DNA of 64,000 nucleotides. Origin: Cryptomeria japonica (lineage: Eukaryota; Streptophyta; Pinopsida; Cupressales; Cupressaceae). A model generated the notes under the pieces. The model ran no database searches. It was not told the DNA's origin and saw only the letters and a program-made list of their open reading frames with translations. Below are positions 11,328-23,255 of this stretch, in pieces. Every line of letters begins with the position of its first letter. Positions within the stretch are counted from its first letter, which is position 1. The stretch covers positions 340,224,793 to 340,288,792 of the forward strand of contig NC_081408.1 in NCBI RefSeq assembly GCF_030272615.1. Direction: 5' to 3'. A program made the position numbers and the translations under genes.

Positions 11328-13680
11328 TGTTGGCATTGTGTTGTCATTGATGTCAACTGATATGGGATGTGTATTGGTATGAGAGATGTATGTGCAACAC
11401 TGTCAAGGAGGAGTACGAAGTAGCAAGAGGATATCCTTGATATTTAGGTGTGTTGTAGAACACAGATAAGGTAAGACAATGGTTACTGGTACACAAGTTA
11501 GTGTCTAACTTGTGTGGATGAGGTGAGAAGGTTACCGATGTAGTGTATCACTGGTAAGGAAAGGATGTGAACCGATAAGTGGTACGTTGACATGGGGAAG
11601 TCAGATCAACCAAGAAAGTGGTTGTCAACCTACAAAGGTCATGACTAGTATACAAAGAGGATGAGCAAGGTGCCTGGATGTTGTTTGTAATGAAGAGGCA
11701 AAATAATACCAAAATCACATCAGCACTAGAGGAGAAGAAAGAACAGATCACAGGCATGCTGTAAGGTTGTAGGACAACAAGACTCCCACCTAATGAAGAT
11801 GCATTCATCATGAGAAGCAATGACCGATAGTGAGTGTGCCCACATTGGATCCTTTGATGAAACAAAGGAATGCCTTAAGTGCATGCAATTAGGGTTACAT
11901 GTTGATCAATGGAGAAGGCATGATTGAGATGCTGGTATAGATGAAGAGTGATGTGTTTGTCACCTTAACAAACTAGTTTTGATATGGTTAGAAATGATCA
12001 GCAAGAAGGAAAGGCTAAATTGATACAGTCAGAAGAGAATGGGCTGACCGAAGATGGAGTTAGTTGAAGGTTGATGACATGATGTCATCAAAAGGGTTTT
12101 ATCAGTATGGATGTTCACCAGTTTTATGGACATGGTGCAGAGGCAGATGACTCCCCATCTGATGATGTTATACATAATGCAGGTCAGTAAGTGTGCTAAC
12201 TGATTAAACAATCAATGGGAAGAGAAGAAGAGTGCAAAATGGATAATAGACTGACATGAGGGTTTAATAAGGAGGGTTAGTAAACCGACAGAGAAGAGGA
12301 ACCAGTAAAGTGTTTGGTCGATGAACCTATCTGAATTGATATGATGATCAAAGCTAGTAGTTAGTCAATGTGGATGCCACATGAAGTCAAGGTGGTGAAC
12401 CTGCATGCAGTGATAGGAGGAATGTACACCGACAGGGTAGCTACTGAATTGGTTGACATTAATGATAGATCCCTAAAGTCATGAGACATGTTGCAGGATT
12501 ATTGTAGGGCTTTGAGGTTCGACATCTAGAGGAAAACTATGAGCCGACTAAGAGTGATTGAGGAGATCGAGGAAGATGAAGTAAACAATAGAACCAAAGC
12601 TTTGTGTTTGACCAAGAGACCAATAGATAGGGTAAAAAGTAGATCACTGGAGATGGAAGGCATGATCTAGAAGGTGCATTAATAGCAGAGTTGTGTAGCT
12701 AGCAATCTGGAAGTTTAGATTGGACAGGATCTGATTGGATTTGGTTTTCCTCAAGGATGGTGATAAAACCCTAACTGCCTGGAATTTGAATTTTCTTTTG
12801 GTGGGAAACCTAGGGTATAAATATTCAAGCAAAAGAGGTGGTTGTTTATGCTACTACTGAAGAGAAGTATATTGTGCTACTGCAAAGTGTATTACTTTTG
12901 CATGTGAGATAAAACTAGCTAAGTGCTCAATGAGCATCTAAGAGGGGAGTGAAAGTGAGGGTGAACTAGGTTGAAGTGTTCAAATGTTATTAGAGAAGAA
13001 CCGGTAGTGATTATACCAATAGAGAAGAAGTGAAGAGAGTTGCAGAGATGGAAAACAGAGAACTGACAGAGTATTGTACCAGTGAGCAAAGAGTGAGGAG
13101 GAGATCCAACAAAGAAGAAGAATAGGAGAGTTGTACTGGTAGAGTTTACCGACATCAAGGTTGTAGTTTAGAGCAGTAGAGGAGTGAGTCAGTGTAGTAG
13201 AAAAGGTATCTCATCAGTAGAGTAAGATATTTGAAATGGTTGTAAGATTTACTTGTAACAAGATAACTACTTTCGTAATTGAAGTTTTCATTAAGAAAAT
13301 TGAGTTGTAGCTTGGTGCAGGGGTTGTAGCTCCTTTGGGTTATAGCCTATAAAGTCAGGGGTTGGTGCCCTAAAGTCAAGGGTTGGTGCTCCTTAGGTTG
13401 GTGCCCTAAACATTGTAACTTTTTTCATTGTTAGGCTAGATTGGAGCACTAGACTCTAGCAGCATTTCTCACAGAGGTTTTTCCCATCTTGGGTTTTCCT
13501 CGTATATATTGGTGTTATGTGATGTTCCTTGTGTGATTGCTCTTGTGTAGGTCTCCCCACTAACCAGCAAGTCTACATTGAGTTAGATTTGTTATCTGGT
13601 ATACTAACATAGGATAGCTAAAGAGAAAAGTTTGAGAACAACTGATTCACCCTCCTCTTAGTGGTACATTGTGTCTAAAA
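11328..13680 (+). mobile_element. P 5' LTR, about 2.35 kb
   Basis: Begins TGTTGGCATTGTG and ends TGTCTAAAA (the 3' copy has the canonical CA end, TCTAACA). It aligns with 16784-19053 throughout. A TATA-like GTATAAATA is at 12815-12823; GGTTTTTCCC...GGGTTTTCC lies at about 13478-13500 and the GATTCACCC...CTCTTAGT block at 13641-13663, as in the copia LTRs on the other strand. The ORFs inside are not conserved between the two copies. Confidence 0.9.
12815..12823 (+). promoter_or_regulatory. P LTR TATA-like box
   Basis: GTATAAATA, about 865 bp before the LTR end and inside a conserved stretch of both LTR copies (3' copy decayed to CTATACATA at about 18183). A plausible core promoter for the element's RNA; no transcription data. 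Confidence 0.5.
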
Positions 13681-13698
13681 ATTGGTATAAGGGCATAG
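13681..13698 (+). other. P primer-binding site
   Basis: ATTGGTATAAGGGCATAG follows the 5' LTR directly and resembles the plant Met-tRNA initiator-type site (TGGTATCAGAGC), with later bases changed. Confidence 0.7.
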
Positions 13699-13714
13699 GT
13701 TCCTAGTTAGAAGA

Positions 13715-15700
13715 GTGTTATCCAAATTGGGTAGATTCAGGCCTAAGGACACAATGGTTTGTCTAGTGTCAATCTTTGCTTTTGTATTTGATGGTTCAAA
13801 CTTTTATATTTGGAGTTGCAGAATGGAAGTCTTCCTATCCTCTTTCGTGTTTAATGTATGGATGTTAGTAGTTGATGGTCTCCCTAGAAAGGTGAGTCTT
13901 CCTACCGAATCTATAGATGAAAGGAGAAACCAATGCAATGAAGAACCCATGAAGGCTATACTTAGTGGATTCACATGTGATGTCTCTTTATAAGTGGACA
14001 AATATAAGTCAACAAAGATCTTATGGGAAAGACTGAAGAGGCTATATGGAAATGAGCCCACTACTGCAATACTAGCATCTAAAGCAAAAATAAGAAATAC
14101 ATCTCATGTTTGTGAGGATGATGAAGATAGATCTGCTTGTAGCTCTAGCAGAGATGAAGAAGGAACCCACCTCTTCATGGCTCAAGAATCTCAAGAAGAG
14201 GAGCACACATCTGAAAGTGTTAGGGCAAATAGATCCCACCGACAAGATGTGTTTGGCAGTGATGATGAAGATGAAGTCAAAGTAGATCTTGAATGTGAAC
14301 TAGTAAGTGCACTAGAAGAGCTGCAAAATGTCAGAAAGGAATTTAAAAGTACAAAGACCAGGTTCATGAAGAATGCAATAGGTTGAGATTATGCCTTAAA
14401 TAATCAAATGATAACATCTACATATTAACATCTCAACTAGAAGAAGAAAAAGGATTGACCGGTGAGTTGAAATTAGTCTTTGATGCTAAGGAGAGAAGAT
14501 GCAAGGATCTCTAGCTAGAGATGGAGACTAAAAGAAAGGAGTGTCATGCTCTTAAGAATGAAGTTGCAAAGCTCACATTAGAGTTGGATAAGTGCCAAAA
14601 TGAGCTTAAACTGAGAAAGAAATATGATGGTGGCACTGAAGCCTTGGATAGGATGTTATGATGTGGTATCGATGAATGATCCACTAGAAAGGAAACTTCT
14701 CAAGAAGAAATTTATTTTTCCACAAATGGAAAAGGCAAAGAAGAAACCTTCATAGTCGAATATGCTACAAGAAGGAAGAATCATGCAGATCCCAAAGGTA
14801 AGGGGAAGATGGGAGAATATAGCCTCACTGGAAGCAGGAAGATGAGGAAGCAGCAAAGAAGACCCTCTACTAGCAGAGGAAAAAGAAATGCTATTACCCA
14901 TAGGGTGAAGCAAGTGTGGGAGAAGAAGAGACCATATGGAAGAGCTGCACATAATGGAAAACCAAGGATCCATTCTCAAAAAGGAAGAAATAGAGATGCT
15001 AAAACAGTAATATCTCCTCATACATGGCAAGATAAAATTGTAATTCATATAACATCATTTATCAATTATTGATTTGCATGTAATAGCTATGGCAATAGGG
15101 AAGAAGAATGTAGAAAGAGATCTATAAGGAATGATCTAGGTTCTCATAGACATCATGCAAATAAGAAAAATGTATCTAGGAATAGATACATGCATGTGCC
15201 ATCTTCTTGTTATGCAAATGTTGTTTGTCATAACTGCAATGGTTTTGGCCATAGAGTGTTTGAATGCAGGAAGAGGAACCAACAGTCACATGGAAACCAG
15301 TATAATAACTATGCTCTACAAAAAAATGGATATAGAGCATATGGAAGGTAGAGACCTGCATGGAACCAAAGGAGAAATGTTCCAGCAGGAGCAAGAGGTC
15401 CACTAGTTCTAGTTGCCAATCACAACAATATGACCAAAAGAAGATGGTAAAACCTGTATGTCAAGAGATTCCCCAAACATGAAGTTGGGATGAATGTTGT
15501 GTGCTGCTAAAGCACTATTTCTAGTTGTGATCCAAAGTCCAGAAAGGAAAGCAACCATCATCAAAAGATGGTAATACCTACTCCCAAGACTAAATATGAG
15601 AAGGAGAAGGAGACCAAGCAGGTATGGAGGAAGAAGACCATGGACTGGAACTATGCATCTAATGCACAGGTGATATCTCCTAAGGCCTAAAGGAGATGTA
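13715..15700 (+). pseudogene. P copia-type gag remnant
   Basis: The capsid-like region starts near 13780 (FDGSNFYIWSCRMEVFL, the usual copia Gag entry) and continues past a TAA at 13991 into YKSTKILWERLKRLYG. Acidic sequence follows, then heptad-rich coiled coil (LVSALEELQNVRKEF; LEMETKRKECHALKNEV; LTLELDKCQNELKLRKKY), a Lys/Arg-rich stretch and a CCHC knuckle VCHNCNGFGHRVFEC at about 15226-15270. The order capsid, coiled coil, knuckle is typical of Sirevirus-like Gag. At least four stops or shifts break it. No enzyme domain follows. It would have formed particles and packaged RNA. Confidence 0.75.
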
Positions 15701-16783
15701 GGATCTCAAGGGGAGAAGCACATTGAGTTTATCATTCACACCCTCAGTGAAGAAGGCAACACAGACTAACATGTTGTTGTCGATGGGAAGAGAGAAGAAG
15801 AGAAGATAAGTGTGTGTGGAAGATGCCTTGACTAGACACCTATAGATCGTTGATGAATCACTACTGCATGTGTCAATAAATAGAGGTTAACAATTGGTAT
15901 TAGAAGTTATATTAACTAGTATGTGCAGGTTGTTACTAGCATGTGTGCCAATAGGTACTTGCACGTTGTGTGAGACAATGAAGTTGGAAGGTCATTGCAT
16001 TAGCCCTGGTAATAAGGAATGAGGTTTCTATGTCTTAGGTGGTATTGGAAAAGATTTGAATGACATATGATTGGCTAGGGTGTTGATCATGCAGGCATGC
16101 ATGTCTTTTGGCTAACCAATTTAATGTATGGCATGGTGGTGTCATTGTATGGCATTGTCAAGTCTTCGAATCATACCATGGGTTGTGGTGGATGCGATAG
16201 AATTGAAGGATCATCTAATGATAAGAAATACATAGCTAAACCCATATATGGAGGAGATTGGAGTCCCATTATTGTACCTTACCATAGATAAGAACCTGAG
16301 ATGTATGACTCAGGGGGAGTTAGGGTGCTCATAATGTAGATCCAACTTGCTTGAACTTGAAAGGTGAGTAATATCCACCTACACATCAACAATTGATATC
16401 AGTCTTTCAACAAATTGAGTGCTCTATCAAATAGTATTAGATTTGCATGCTCAATTGGTTTCAGTTGATGGTCAAGACCCCCATTCAAGTGTTGTGACTT
16501 GAGAAGATGTAACAATTTGTGACAAGATAACAAGTGGTATCAAAGGAGGAGTTGCGTCCATTAAAGATAAAAGGGGACAAATAATTTTGTCAGTGCCTGG
16601 CAAATCCAAGGAGGAATGATACCCTGACAACGCTCTTTGTCATTATTGTCAAAGGGGGAGAAGGATTCAGTAGTATACAACATAGTACATGTGCTAAAAA
16701 CCCATGGATTAGAGAAAGGGGGAGAAAGACTATGTAGTATGCTAGATACTACATGAGTTTCTATCAATGCATAAGGGGGATAT
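15701..16783 (+). other. P 3' untranslated region with three polypurine motifs
   Basis: No coding is recognised. Near the end there are three polypurine motifs: TGTCAAAGGGGGAGAAG at 16647-16663, GAGAAAGGGGGAGAAAG at 16712-16728, and the LTR-adjacent CATAAGGGGGATAT at 16770-16783. The last is the expected plus-strand primer; the upstream copies resemble the duplicated tract of the minus-strand copia elements in this window. Confidence 0.65.
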
Positions 16784-19053
16784 TGTTGGCATTGTGTTGT
16801 CATTGATGTCAATCAGTATGGGATGTCTATCAGTATGAGAGATGTATGTGCAACACTATCAAGGAGGAGTACAGAGAAGCAAGAGATATCCTTAATATTT
16901 TGACGTGTTGTAGAACACCAGTGAGGTAAGACAATGGTTACTGGTACACAAGTTAGTGTCTAACTTGTGTGGATGAGGTGACAAGGTTACCAGTGCAGTG
17001 TATCACTAGTAAGGAAAGGATGTCAACCGACAAGTGGTGTGTTGACATGGGGAAGTTAGATCAACCAAGAGAGTGGTTGTCAGCTTGCAAAGTTCATGAC
17101 CAGTGTACAAGCAGGATGAGCAAGGTGCCTAGATGTTGTTTGTAATGAAGAGGCAGAATGCTGCCAAAATCACATCAACAGTGGAGGGGAAGAATCAACA
17201 GATCACTGGCATGCTGCAAGGTTGTAGGACAATATGACTCCCACCTAATGAAGATGTAGTCATCATGAGAAGAAATGAATGACAGTGAGTGTGCCCACAC
17301 CGGATCCTTTGATGAAACATAGGAATGCCTTAAGTGCATGAAATCGGGGTTACATGTTGATCAACAAAGAAGGCATGATTGAGATGTCGATATAGATGAA
17401 TATTGATGTGCTTGAAACCTTGACAAACTAGTTCTGATATGGTCAGAGCTGATTAGGGAGAAGGCAAGGCTGAACTGATATAGTCAGAAGAGAATGGGCT
17501 GATTGGAGATGAAGTTAGTTGAAGGTTGATGACATGATGTCATCAATTTTTTTTTACTGGTATGGACATTCACTGGTAATATGGACATTGTTTAGAGGAA
17601 GATGACTCCCCATCTGATGATGTTATACATAACGCAGGTTAGCAAGTTTGGTAACTGATTGAGAATTCCACTAGAAGAGAAGCAAAGTGCGAAATGGATA
17701 ACATACCTACTTGAGGGTTTAACCAACAGGGTTAGTAAACTGACAAATAAGAGGAACCAATAAAGTGTTTGGTTGGTGAACCTATTGGAACCGACATGCT
17801 AATCCAAGCTAGTAGTTGGTCGACATGGATGCCACATGGAGTCAAGGTGGTGAACTTGCATGTAGCGATAGGAGGAATGTACACTGATAGGGTAGCTGCT
17901 GAGTTGGTCAATATTAATGACAAAACCCTAAAGTCACAAGACACGTTGTAGGGGTTTGAAGCTTGCAGTCTGGAGGACAACTACGAGACAACTAAGAGTG
18001 ATTGAGGAGATAAAGGCAAATGAAGGAAGGAATTATCTAGAAGGTGTGTTAATGACAGAGTTGTGCAGCTGGAAGTCTAGAAGATCAAATCGGACAGGAT
18101 TTGATTGGATTTGGTTTCCCTCAAGGATGGTGAAAAAACCCTAACTGCTTGGAATTTGAATTGTCTTTTGGTGGGAAACCTAGGCTATACATATGCAAGC
18201 AAAAGACATGGTTGTTGTTGATGTTGTTGTTGAAGAGAAGTATATTGTGCTACTACAAAGTGTATTACTTCTGCATGTGAGAGAAAATCAGCTAAGTTCT
18301 CAATGAGCATCTAAGAAGGGAGTGACAGTGAGGGTGAACCATGTTGAAGTGTTCAACGGGTAGCAGAGTAGAACCGGTAGTGGTTATCCTGACAGAGAAG
18401 AAGTGAAGAGAGTTGCAGAGAAAGAAAACAGAGAATCGACAGAGTATAGTACTAGTGAAGTGCAAAGAGTGAGGAGGATATCCAGCAGAGAAGAAGAAGA
18501 GGAGAGTTGTTCCGGTAGAGTTTTCCCATAGCAAGGTTGAAGTTGAGAGCAGTAGAGGAGTGAGTCCCTATAGAAGAAATTATCTCACCGATAGAGTAAG
18601 ATATTTGAAATGGTTGCAAGCTTCACTTGTAACAAGATAACTAGTTTTGTAATTGATGTTTTCATTAAGAACACTAAGTTGTAGCTCTGTGCAGGGGTTG
18701 TAGCCCATAGAGTCAGGGGTGGGTTCTCTTTTGGTGGGTTCCCTAAAGTCAAGGGTTGGTGCTACTTGGGTTGGTGCCCTAAACATTGTAACTCTTTCCA
18801 TTGTGAGGCTGGATTGGAGCAGTAGACTCCAACAACATTGCTCATTGAGGTTTTTCCCATCTTGGGTTTTCCTCATATATATTAGTGTTATGTGATGTTC
18901 TTCGTGTGATTGCTCTTGTGTAGGTCTCCCCACTAATAGGCAAGTCTTCATTGAGTTATATATGTTAACCAATATACTCACATAGGATAGCTAAAGAGAA
19001 AAGTTTGAGAACCACTGATTCACCCCCCTCTTAGTGGTACATTATGTCTAACA
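16784..19053 (+). mobile_element. P 3' LTR
   Basis: Starts TGTTGGCATTGTG and ends TGTCTAACA, followed by AAAAA. It matches 11328-13680 with scattered substitutions and short indels, so the insertion is not recent. It carries the same U5 block (19014-19037) and R-like block (about 18847-18872). Confidence 0.9.
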
Positions 19054-19058
19054 AAAAA
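19054..19058. repeat. Target-site duplication of P, right copy
   Basis: AAAAA following the CA of the P 3' LTR; equals 11323-11327. Confidence 0.85.
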
Positions 19059-19278
19059 TGAGGTCATTTGATATATACTTACGCAAATTTCCATGAGCCA
19101 TGCAATTTTTAGCGAGCCATTCCAATTGAACATTAGGATCAGTCATAGGATCTGGTGGTGCTACTATTCTTTCATTTATGTAATGCATGAGTCCTTTTTC
19201 CATTAATTTGCTCCATGTTTTCATTTTCCAAGATGCATAATTATGAGGAGTTAAAGGTGGAAATTTATAAGGACTCAT
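19054..19278 (-). pseudogene. C3 gag, N-terminal part
   Basis: Starts at the ATG of MSPYKFPPLTPHNYASWK (19276-19278), a typical N-terminus of a copia Gag, and runs to the P insertion (ending YISNDLIF). An upstream in-frame ATG at 19344 would add 22 hydrophobic residues, but the family start is at MSPYKF. The rest is at 10915-11322. Confidence 0.8.
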
Positions 19279-20800
19279 AGAAACAAAAATGAAAGAGCAC
19301 AAGGAAAGAGAGGCACAATCACACAAGATACCCCCCAAATTCACTCAATCAAATAACCCCCCCAAAAAATGATGATTTGAAAATTTATACTTAGTGTGTG
19401 TACAATGGGCCACTTGCAAAAAATGAGAAAGTGGACTTCTGATTTCAACTTTACAACTGCCTCAAAGAGGCCAAATGATACTCAAACTAATAATGCAAGA
19501 GATCTAAACTAAGATATAAGCAAATTACAACTACCAAGTAGGCTAAAAAGGACCAATATTTGAAAGTACAATATCCACTCAAAATCTTTGAAAAATTGAT
19601 CATATATTATGAAAGTAGACAAAAAATTATGCACTTTAAAAAAAACGGCATCGGAAAGGAGGTCGTATGAGCCCAAATGAAGCCTTTGAAGTTGTAAAAT
19701 AAAGGATTGGATAGGTACACCTGAGAGAATCTAAAAATTCTGAAAACCTTATGCATCAAAATAAGAAAAAAACCACACCACTACGGAGGGCACAAAACAT
19801 TAGCCCAAATTAAAAAAAATGCACCCAAAAAGGAGCAAAATTGAGCAAGTTATGTGCCTCCAAAGTTTACCCAAAAAACCAAACTACTCAATGGAGAGAG
19901 GTCTAAAAATTTCAAAAAAGGTGATAACGCAAACTGATGTTAGCAAATCACTCTGTTCAACTTGATGGTCGTATGAATGTCAAAATGGTCATCATACCCC
20001 TTGGCTGACTGTACGGAAAGATTGACATGGCAGATGACTAGGCAATGATCATACTGTATAGAAATCCTGATTGTGTTTCCCATGGGCCATTGGAATCTTG
20101 GCACGTGGTAGGTGTGGGTACATCAGGAGGGAGGTGTTGGAGGTTAGTGGGCTATTTCTATCGGTGGCCGGAGCATCGGTGCTGATGGTCGTCGGTGGCC
20201 AGAGCACTAGTTCAGGTGGTCGGCCGGCTGCGCAGAGAGGCAGTGTTGGTGGCCGGTGAGCTGGGGGCTGCCAGGGCCAAAAGCTGGTGGCGGGTTGTAG
20301 AGTTGCTTGTGCCAGTGAAGCAGGGTGCCGACAATGGTGTAGCAGCAGAAGGTCAGAGTAGCAGGGGAGGTATGACCTATAGTATGCCCTGCAAGTTGAG
20401 TAGGGTATTGGGGGGTTGGTCACGGGAACCCCCTAAAACTCATAAAAGATTTTTTATTTTTTTATTTTTTTGACAACTTTTCAACAAAAAGAATTTCCTA
20501 CCTTTCAAAAGGTAATTTTTTGGTTTTGCATAATTTTTTAAAAAACATTAATTTTCGAAAAATTCGTACCGTGCTACACAAATTGGGCAAAAATTTTCTC
20601 GAACACCCAAAATACGACTTTCACCAAAATAGGTCAATTTTATACTCAATTTTTATGGAAATAGCCTCTTGGACACAATGGTGAGGTTTAAAATGCTCTA
20701 GGATGCCTCAAAAAATACGTAATACCTCAGATCTAAAAATAGAAGCCTTCCAAGATGTCTCCCAAAACCAATCAATGAAGCCCCAATGACTCTAATAGCA
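19279..20800 (-). other. C3 5' leader with GC-rich patch
   Basis: About 1.5 kb between the 5' LTR and the gag start, long for a copia leader. The part at 20090-20410 is GC-rich (GTGGCCGG, CGTCGGTGGCC, GCCGGCTGCGC) and differs in composition from everything around it; the rest is AT-rich. Open frames on both strands in the GC patch resemble no family I know. The diverged primer-binding site (minus TGCTATTAGAGTC, 20788-20800) abuts the LTR. Confidence 0.55.
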
Positions 20801-21229
20801 TGTGAGATTTTTCAAAGATCAAGGGAACAATGAGAAGCACAAAAGAGAGACAAAATTATGACAAGAAAAACTGTATTCTCATCAATATACAAATGATCAA
20901 CTAGATTAACCAATACAATGAATATAGGCCTGCATATATAGGCAAGGCCAAATGGATATGTGAGAACACAATCATGACATATGGCTCAATTAGAAACAAG
21001 GGTAGGTGGGAGAAATAATATGATATTCCGCAAGAGGTGGATGACTCATCGAATGTGGAGTGTAACAGAAAGCTAAGACCACAAAAGGTGGAATTTCTCC
21101 TACAAGCATCATCCTTATGTGCACACTTCCCTAAGTGTCTCATATCCAAACTATGATGAGATGCATTATCCTAAGTTAACTTAAATAAAGTGTAATTATA
21201 TCCTATAAGAATAAATAAGTACACCAACA
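20801..21229 (-). mobile_element. C3 5' LTR
   Basis: Starts TGTGAGATTTTTC and ends ACACCAACA, matching 6771-7220 apart from a roughly 20-bp deletion (the AAGAAAAAGTAGGGG part of the other copy is missing near 21003) and scattered changes. The primer-binding site at its left confirms it as the 5' LTR of a minus-strand element. Confidence 0.9.
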
Positions 21230-21234
21230 AAAAT
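21230..21234. repeat. Target-site duplication of C3, right copy
   Basis: AAAAT following the CA of the C3 right LTR; differs from AAAAG at 6766-6770 in one base. Confidence 0.75.
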
Positions 21235-21781
21235 TCTCCTCATAGTCAATCCCTTCTTGCTGTAAATACCCTTTGTAGACAAGTCTAGATTTATTTATAA
21301 CAACTTCACTGGCTTCATTCACTTTATTTTTGAATACCCATTTAGTACTAGTAACATTCTTATCCTTAGGTATAGGCACAATTTCCCACGTGTTATTCTT
21401 TTCAATTTGATCTAGTTCTTCTTCCATAGCTCTTATCTAACTCTCATCTTTATAGGCTTCACCAACATCTTTAGGTTCAACTTTGGAAATCAAACATACT
21501 TGTTGAACATATAACCTTCTTCTAGTCATCACACCTTTATTCTTATCACCAATAATCTTATTTTCAAAATGATTCAACCTTACATACCTCAAAGTCTTCT
21601 AATTTTTCAAGTTCTTGCACTCCTTCACCAACACCATCTGGATTCACAATATCAATCAGATTATTCTTCTTAGATTGTTTAGGTTGAATAGGTGTTAAAA
21701 CAATGTGTTGACCATCACCATAACCACATGTTTTGATCTCTTTCCCAAGGTTCTCATCCACCTTCACATTTACACTCTCTA
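21230..21781 (-). pseudogene. C2 RT N-terminal part and integrase-RT linker
   Basis: Minus-strand frame with MEEELDQIEKNNTWEIVP, TKWVFKNKVNEASEVV and GIDYEENF: the start of copia RT, cut by C3 and continued at 6765. The acidic linker (VNPDGVGEGVQELEKLEDFE) precedes it at 21564-21767. One stop (TAG) sits before the MEEELDQ block. Confidence 0.8.
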
Positions 21782-22620
21782 CTATCTTTTTAGTTTCTTA
21801 TTGTAGCACTGGTACGCCTTTCTCTTTGTTGAATATCCCAAGAAAATACCTTCATCACTTATAGAGTCAAACTTTCCTATATCTTCATCTCTTTTGATAT
21901 AACATTTGCCAGTAGATACACTGAAATATCTCACAGTAGGAACATGACCAAACCATGTCTCATAAGGGGTCTTATTGGTATCACCTTTGATGTAAACTCT
22001 GTTGAATGTATAAATAGTAGTGCGAGTGAATTCTCTATAGTAAATATTTGGAACATTTTCTTCAACCAACATACTTCTAGAAGCATCCAAAAATGAGGTT
22101 TTTCTTCCTCTCAATAACTCCATTCTACTGAGGGGTTGTAGGAGCAGGTAATTTACTTATAATCTGATGCTTCTCACATAATGAATTGAACTCATTGTAA
22201 CAAAATTATCCTCCTCTATCAGATCTCAAACACTTCAACTTCAATCTAGACTCGGTCTCAACCTTAGCTTTAAATATCTTGAATTTATCAAATACTTTTG
22301 AATTCTCCGTCAAAAAGACAACCCACATCATCCTTGAGTAATAATCAATTATCAAGATAAAATATCCATCACCCTACAAACTTCTATCATTTGTAGGTCC
22401 ACATAGGTCAGTATGTACAAGATCTAGCAGTCCTTCTAATGTATATTGCTGGCTTTTGAAAGAAATTCTTGTTTGCTTACCCAGTTGATATTGCTTACAT
22501 ATTGTATTATCTAGATTAGCAGTCTTAGGTGGATCTCTAACAACATGTGTAGAATAGATCTTCATTATTGAATCAAACTTCACATGACACATTCTCCAAT
22601 GCCACAACCAACTTTCATCA
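21782..22620 (-). pseudogene. C2 integrase remnant
   Basis: Minus strand: WHWRMCHVKFDSIMKI with CKQYQLGKQTRISF (zinc region, 22470-22607), LVHTDLCGPTNDRSL (22374-22430), core block with D at about 22320-22370 (FILIIDYYSRMMWVVF), RSDRGG near 22215-22235, and ELLRGRKTSFLDASRSML to 21782. Frames shift several times and TAG stops occur. Normally inserts cDNA into host DNA. Confidence 0.75.
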
Positions 22621-23255
22621 ATCTAAGCAATCAAGCAACTTTTCTCACCAACATTCAAATAAAAAATATTACCTTTAGTCTTAGTTCTAAATGCAATCTC
22701 TATACTAGAGGAATTCAAGATCTTGCATTTACCATTCCTGAATGGTATATCATAACCCTTATCAACCATTTGTCCAACACTCAAAAGATTATGCTTCAAA
22801 CCTTCAACATACAAGACATCATCAATATTATGCTTACCATTAAAAGAATTAGAACCTTTTCCATGGATTACACAGGCTTTGTCATCTTCTAATATAACTA
22901 TTTGACCATCATATCTTTCCATACTCACAACTTTGCTTTTATAGCCTGTCATATGATGTGAACAACTAATGTCAATCACCCATTCAACTTTCTCTTCAAC
23001 CTTAGCAACCAAAGCTTTCTCCTCAATAGTATAACTACTTGAATCAACATGTATAGGTCCATCTTCCTTAATGACAAGGAATACAACTTCATCTCCTTCA
23101 GATTCTTCATCTGTAATGCCTTCATCGGTAGCATAATAATATATCTTTTTATTTCTAAGCTTCCAGTTAGGCTTGTAAGATTTGTTATACCTCTCATGCT
23201 TTTCATATCTATCATTCCTATCATTCTTATCAAACTTATAATGCATTTCATACAT
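22621..23255 (-). pseudogene. C2 protease remnant
   Basis: A 210-codon minus-strand frame with EWVIDISCSHHMTG at about 22945-22985, where related elements have IDSGCS; the Gly of the active-site triad is Ser and Ser is Ile (D-I-S). It continues with VLYVEGLKHNLLSVGQMVDKG, standard for the copia protease/pre-integrase junction. The active-site change makes it inactive, or it is a decayed copy. Confidence 0.75.

Larger units (their letters stand above)
11328..19053 (+). mobile_element. P: gag-only LTR retrotransposon with giant LTRs
   Basis: LTRs of about 2.35 and 2.27 kb bracket only 3.1 kb of internal DNA. The internal part encodes a copia-type Gag remnant (13715-15700) and nothing resembling protease, integrase, RT or RNase H. 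It is therefore non-autonomous and must have used enzymes from a relative. Three polypurine-like motifs before the 3' LTR and the coiled-coil Gag suggest Sirevirus-like ancestry. Inserted in C3 gag in the opposite orientation. Confidence 0.85.
6771..21229 (-). mobile_element. C3: copia retrotransposon, interrupted by P
   Basis: Paired LTRs (6771-7220 and 20801-21229), a diverged primer-binding site, gag, protease, integrase, RT and RNase H remnants in copia order on the - strand, with P (11328-19053) inserted in gag. It lies in the RT gene of C2. The gag start (FPPLTPHNYASWK) and short LTRs separate it from C2, Y and Z. Confidence 0.85.
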
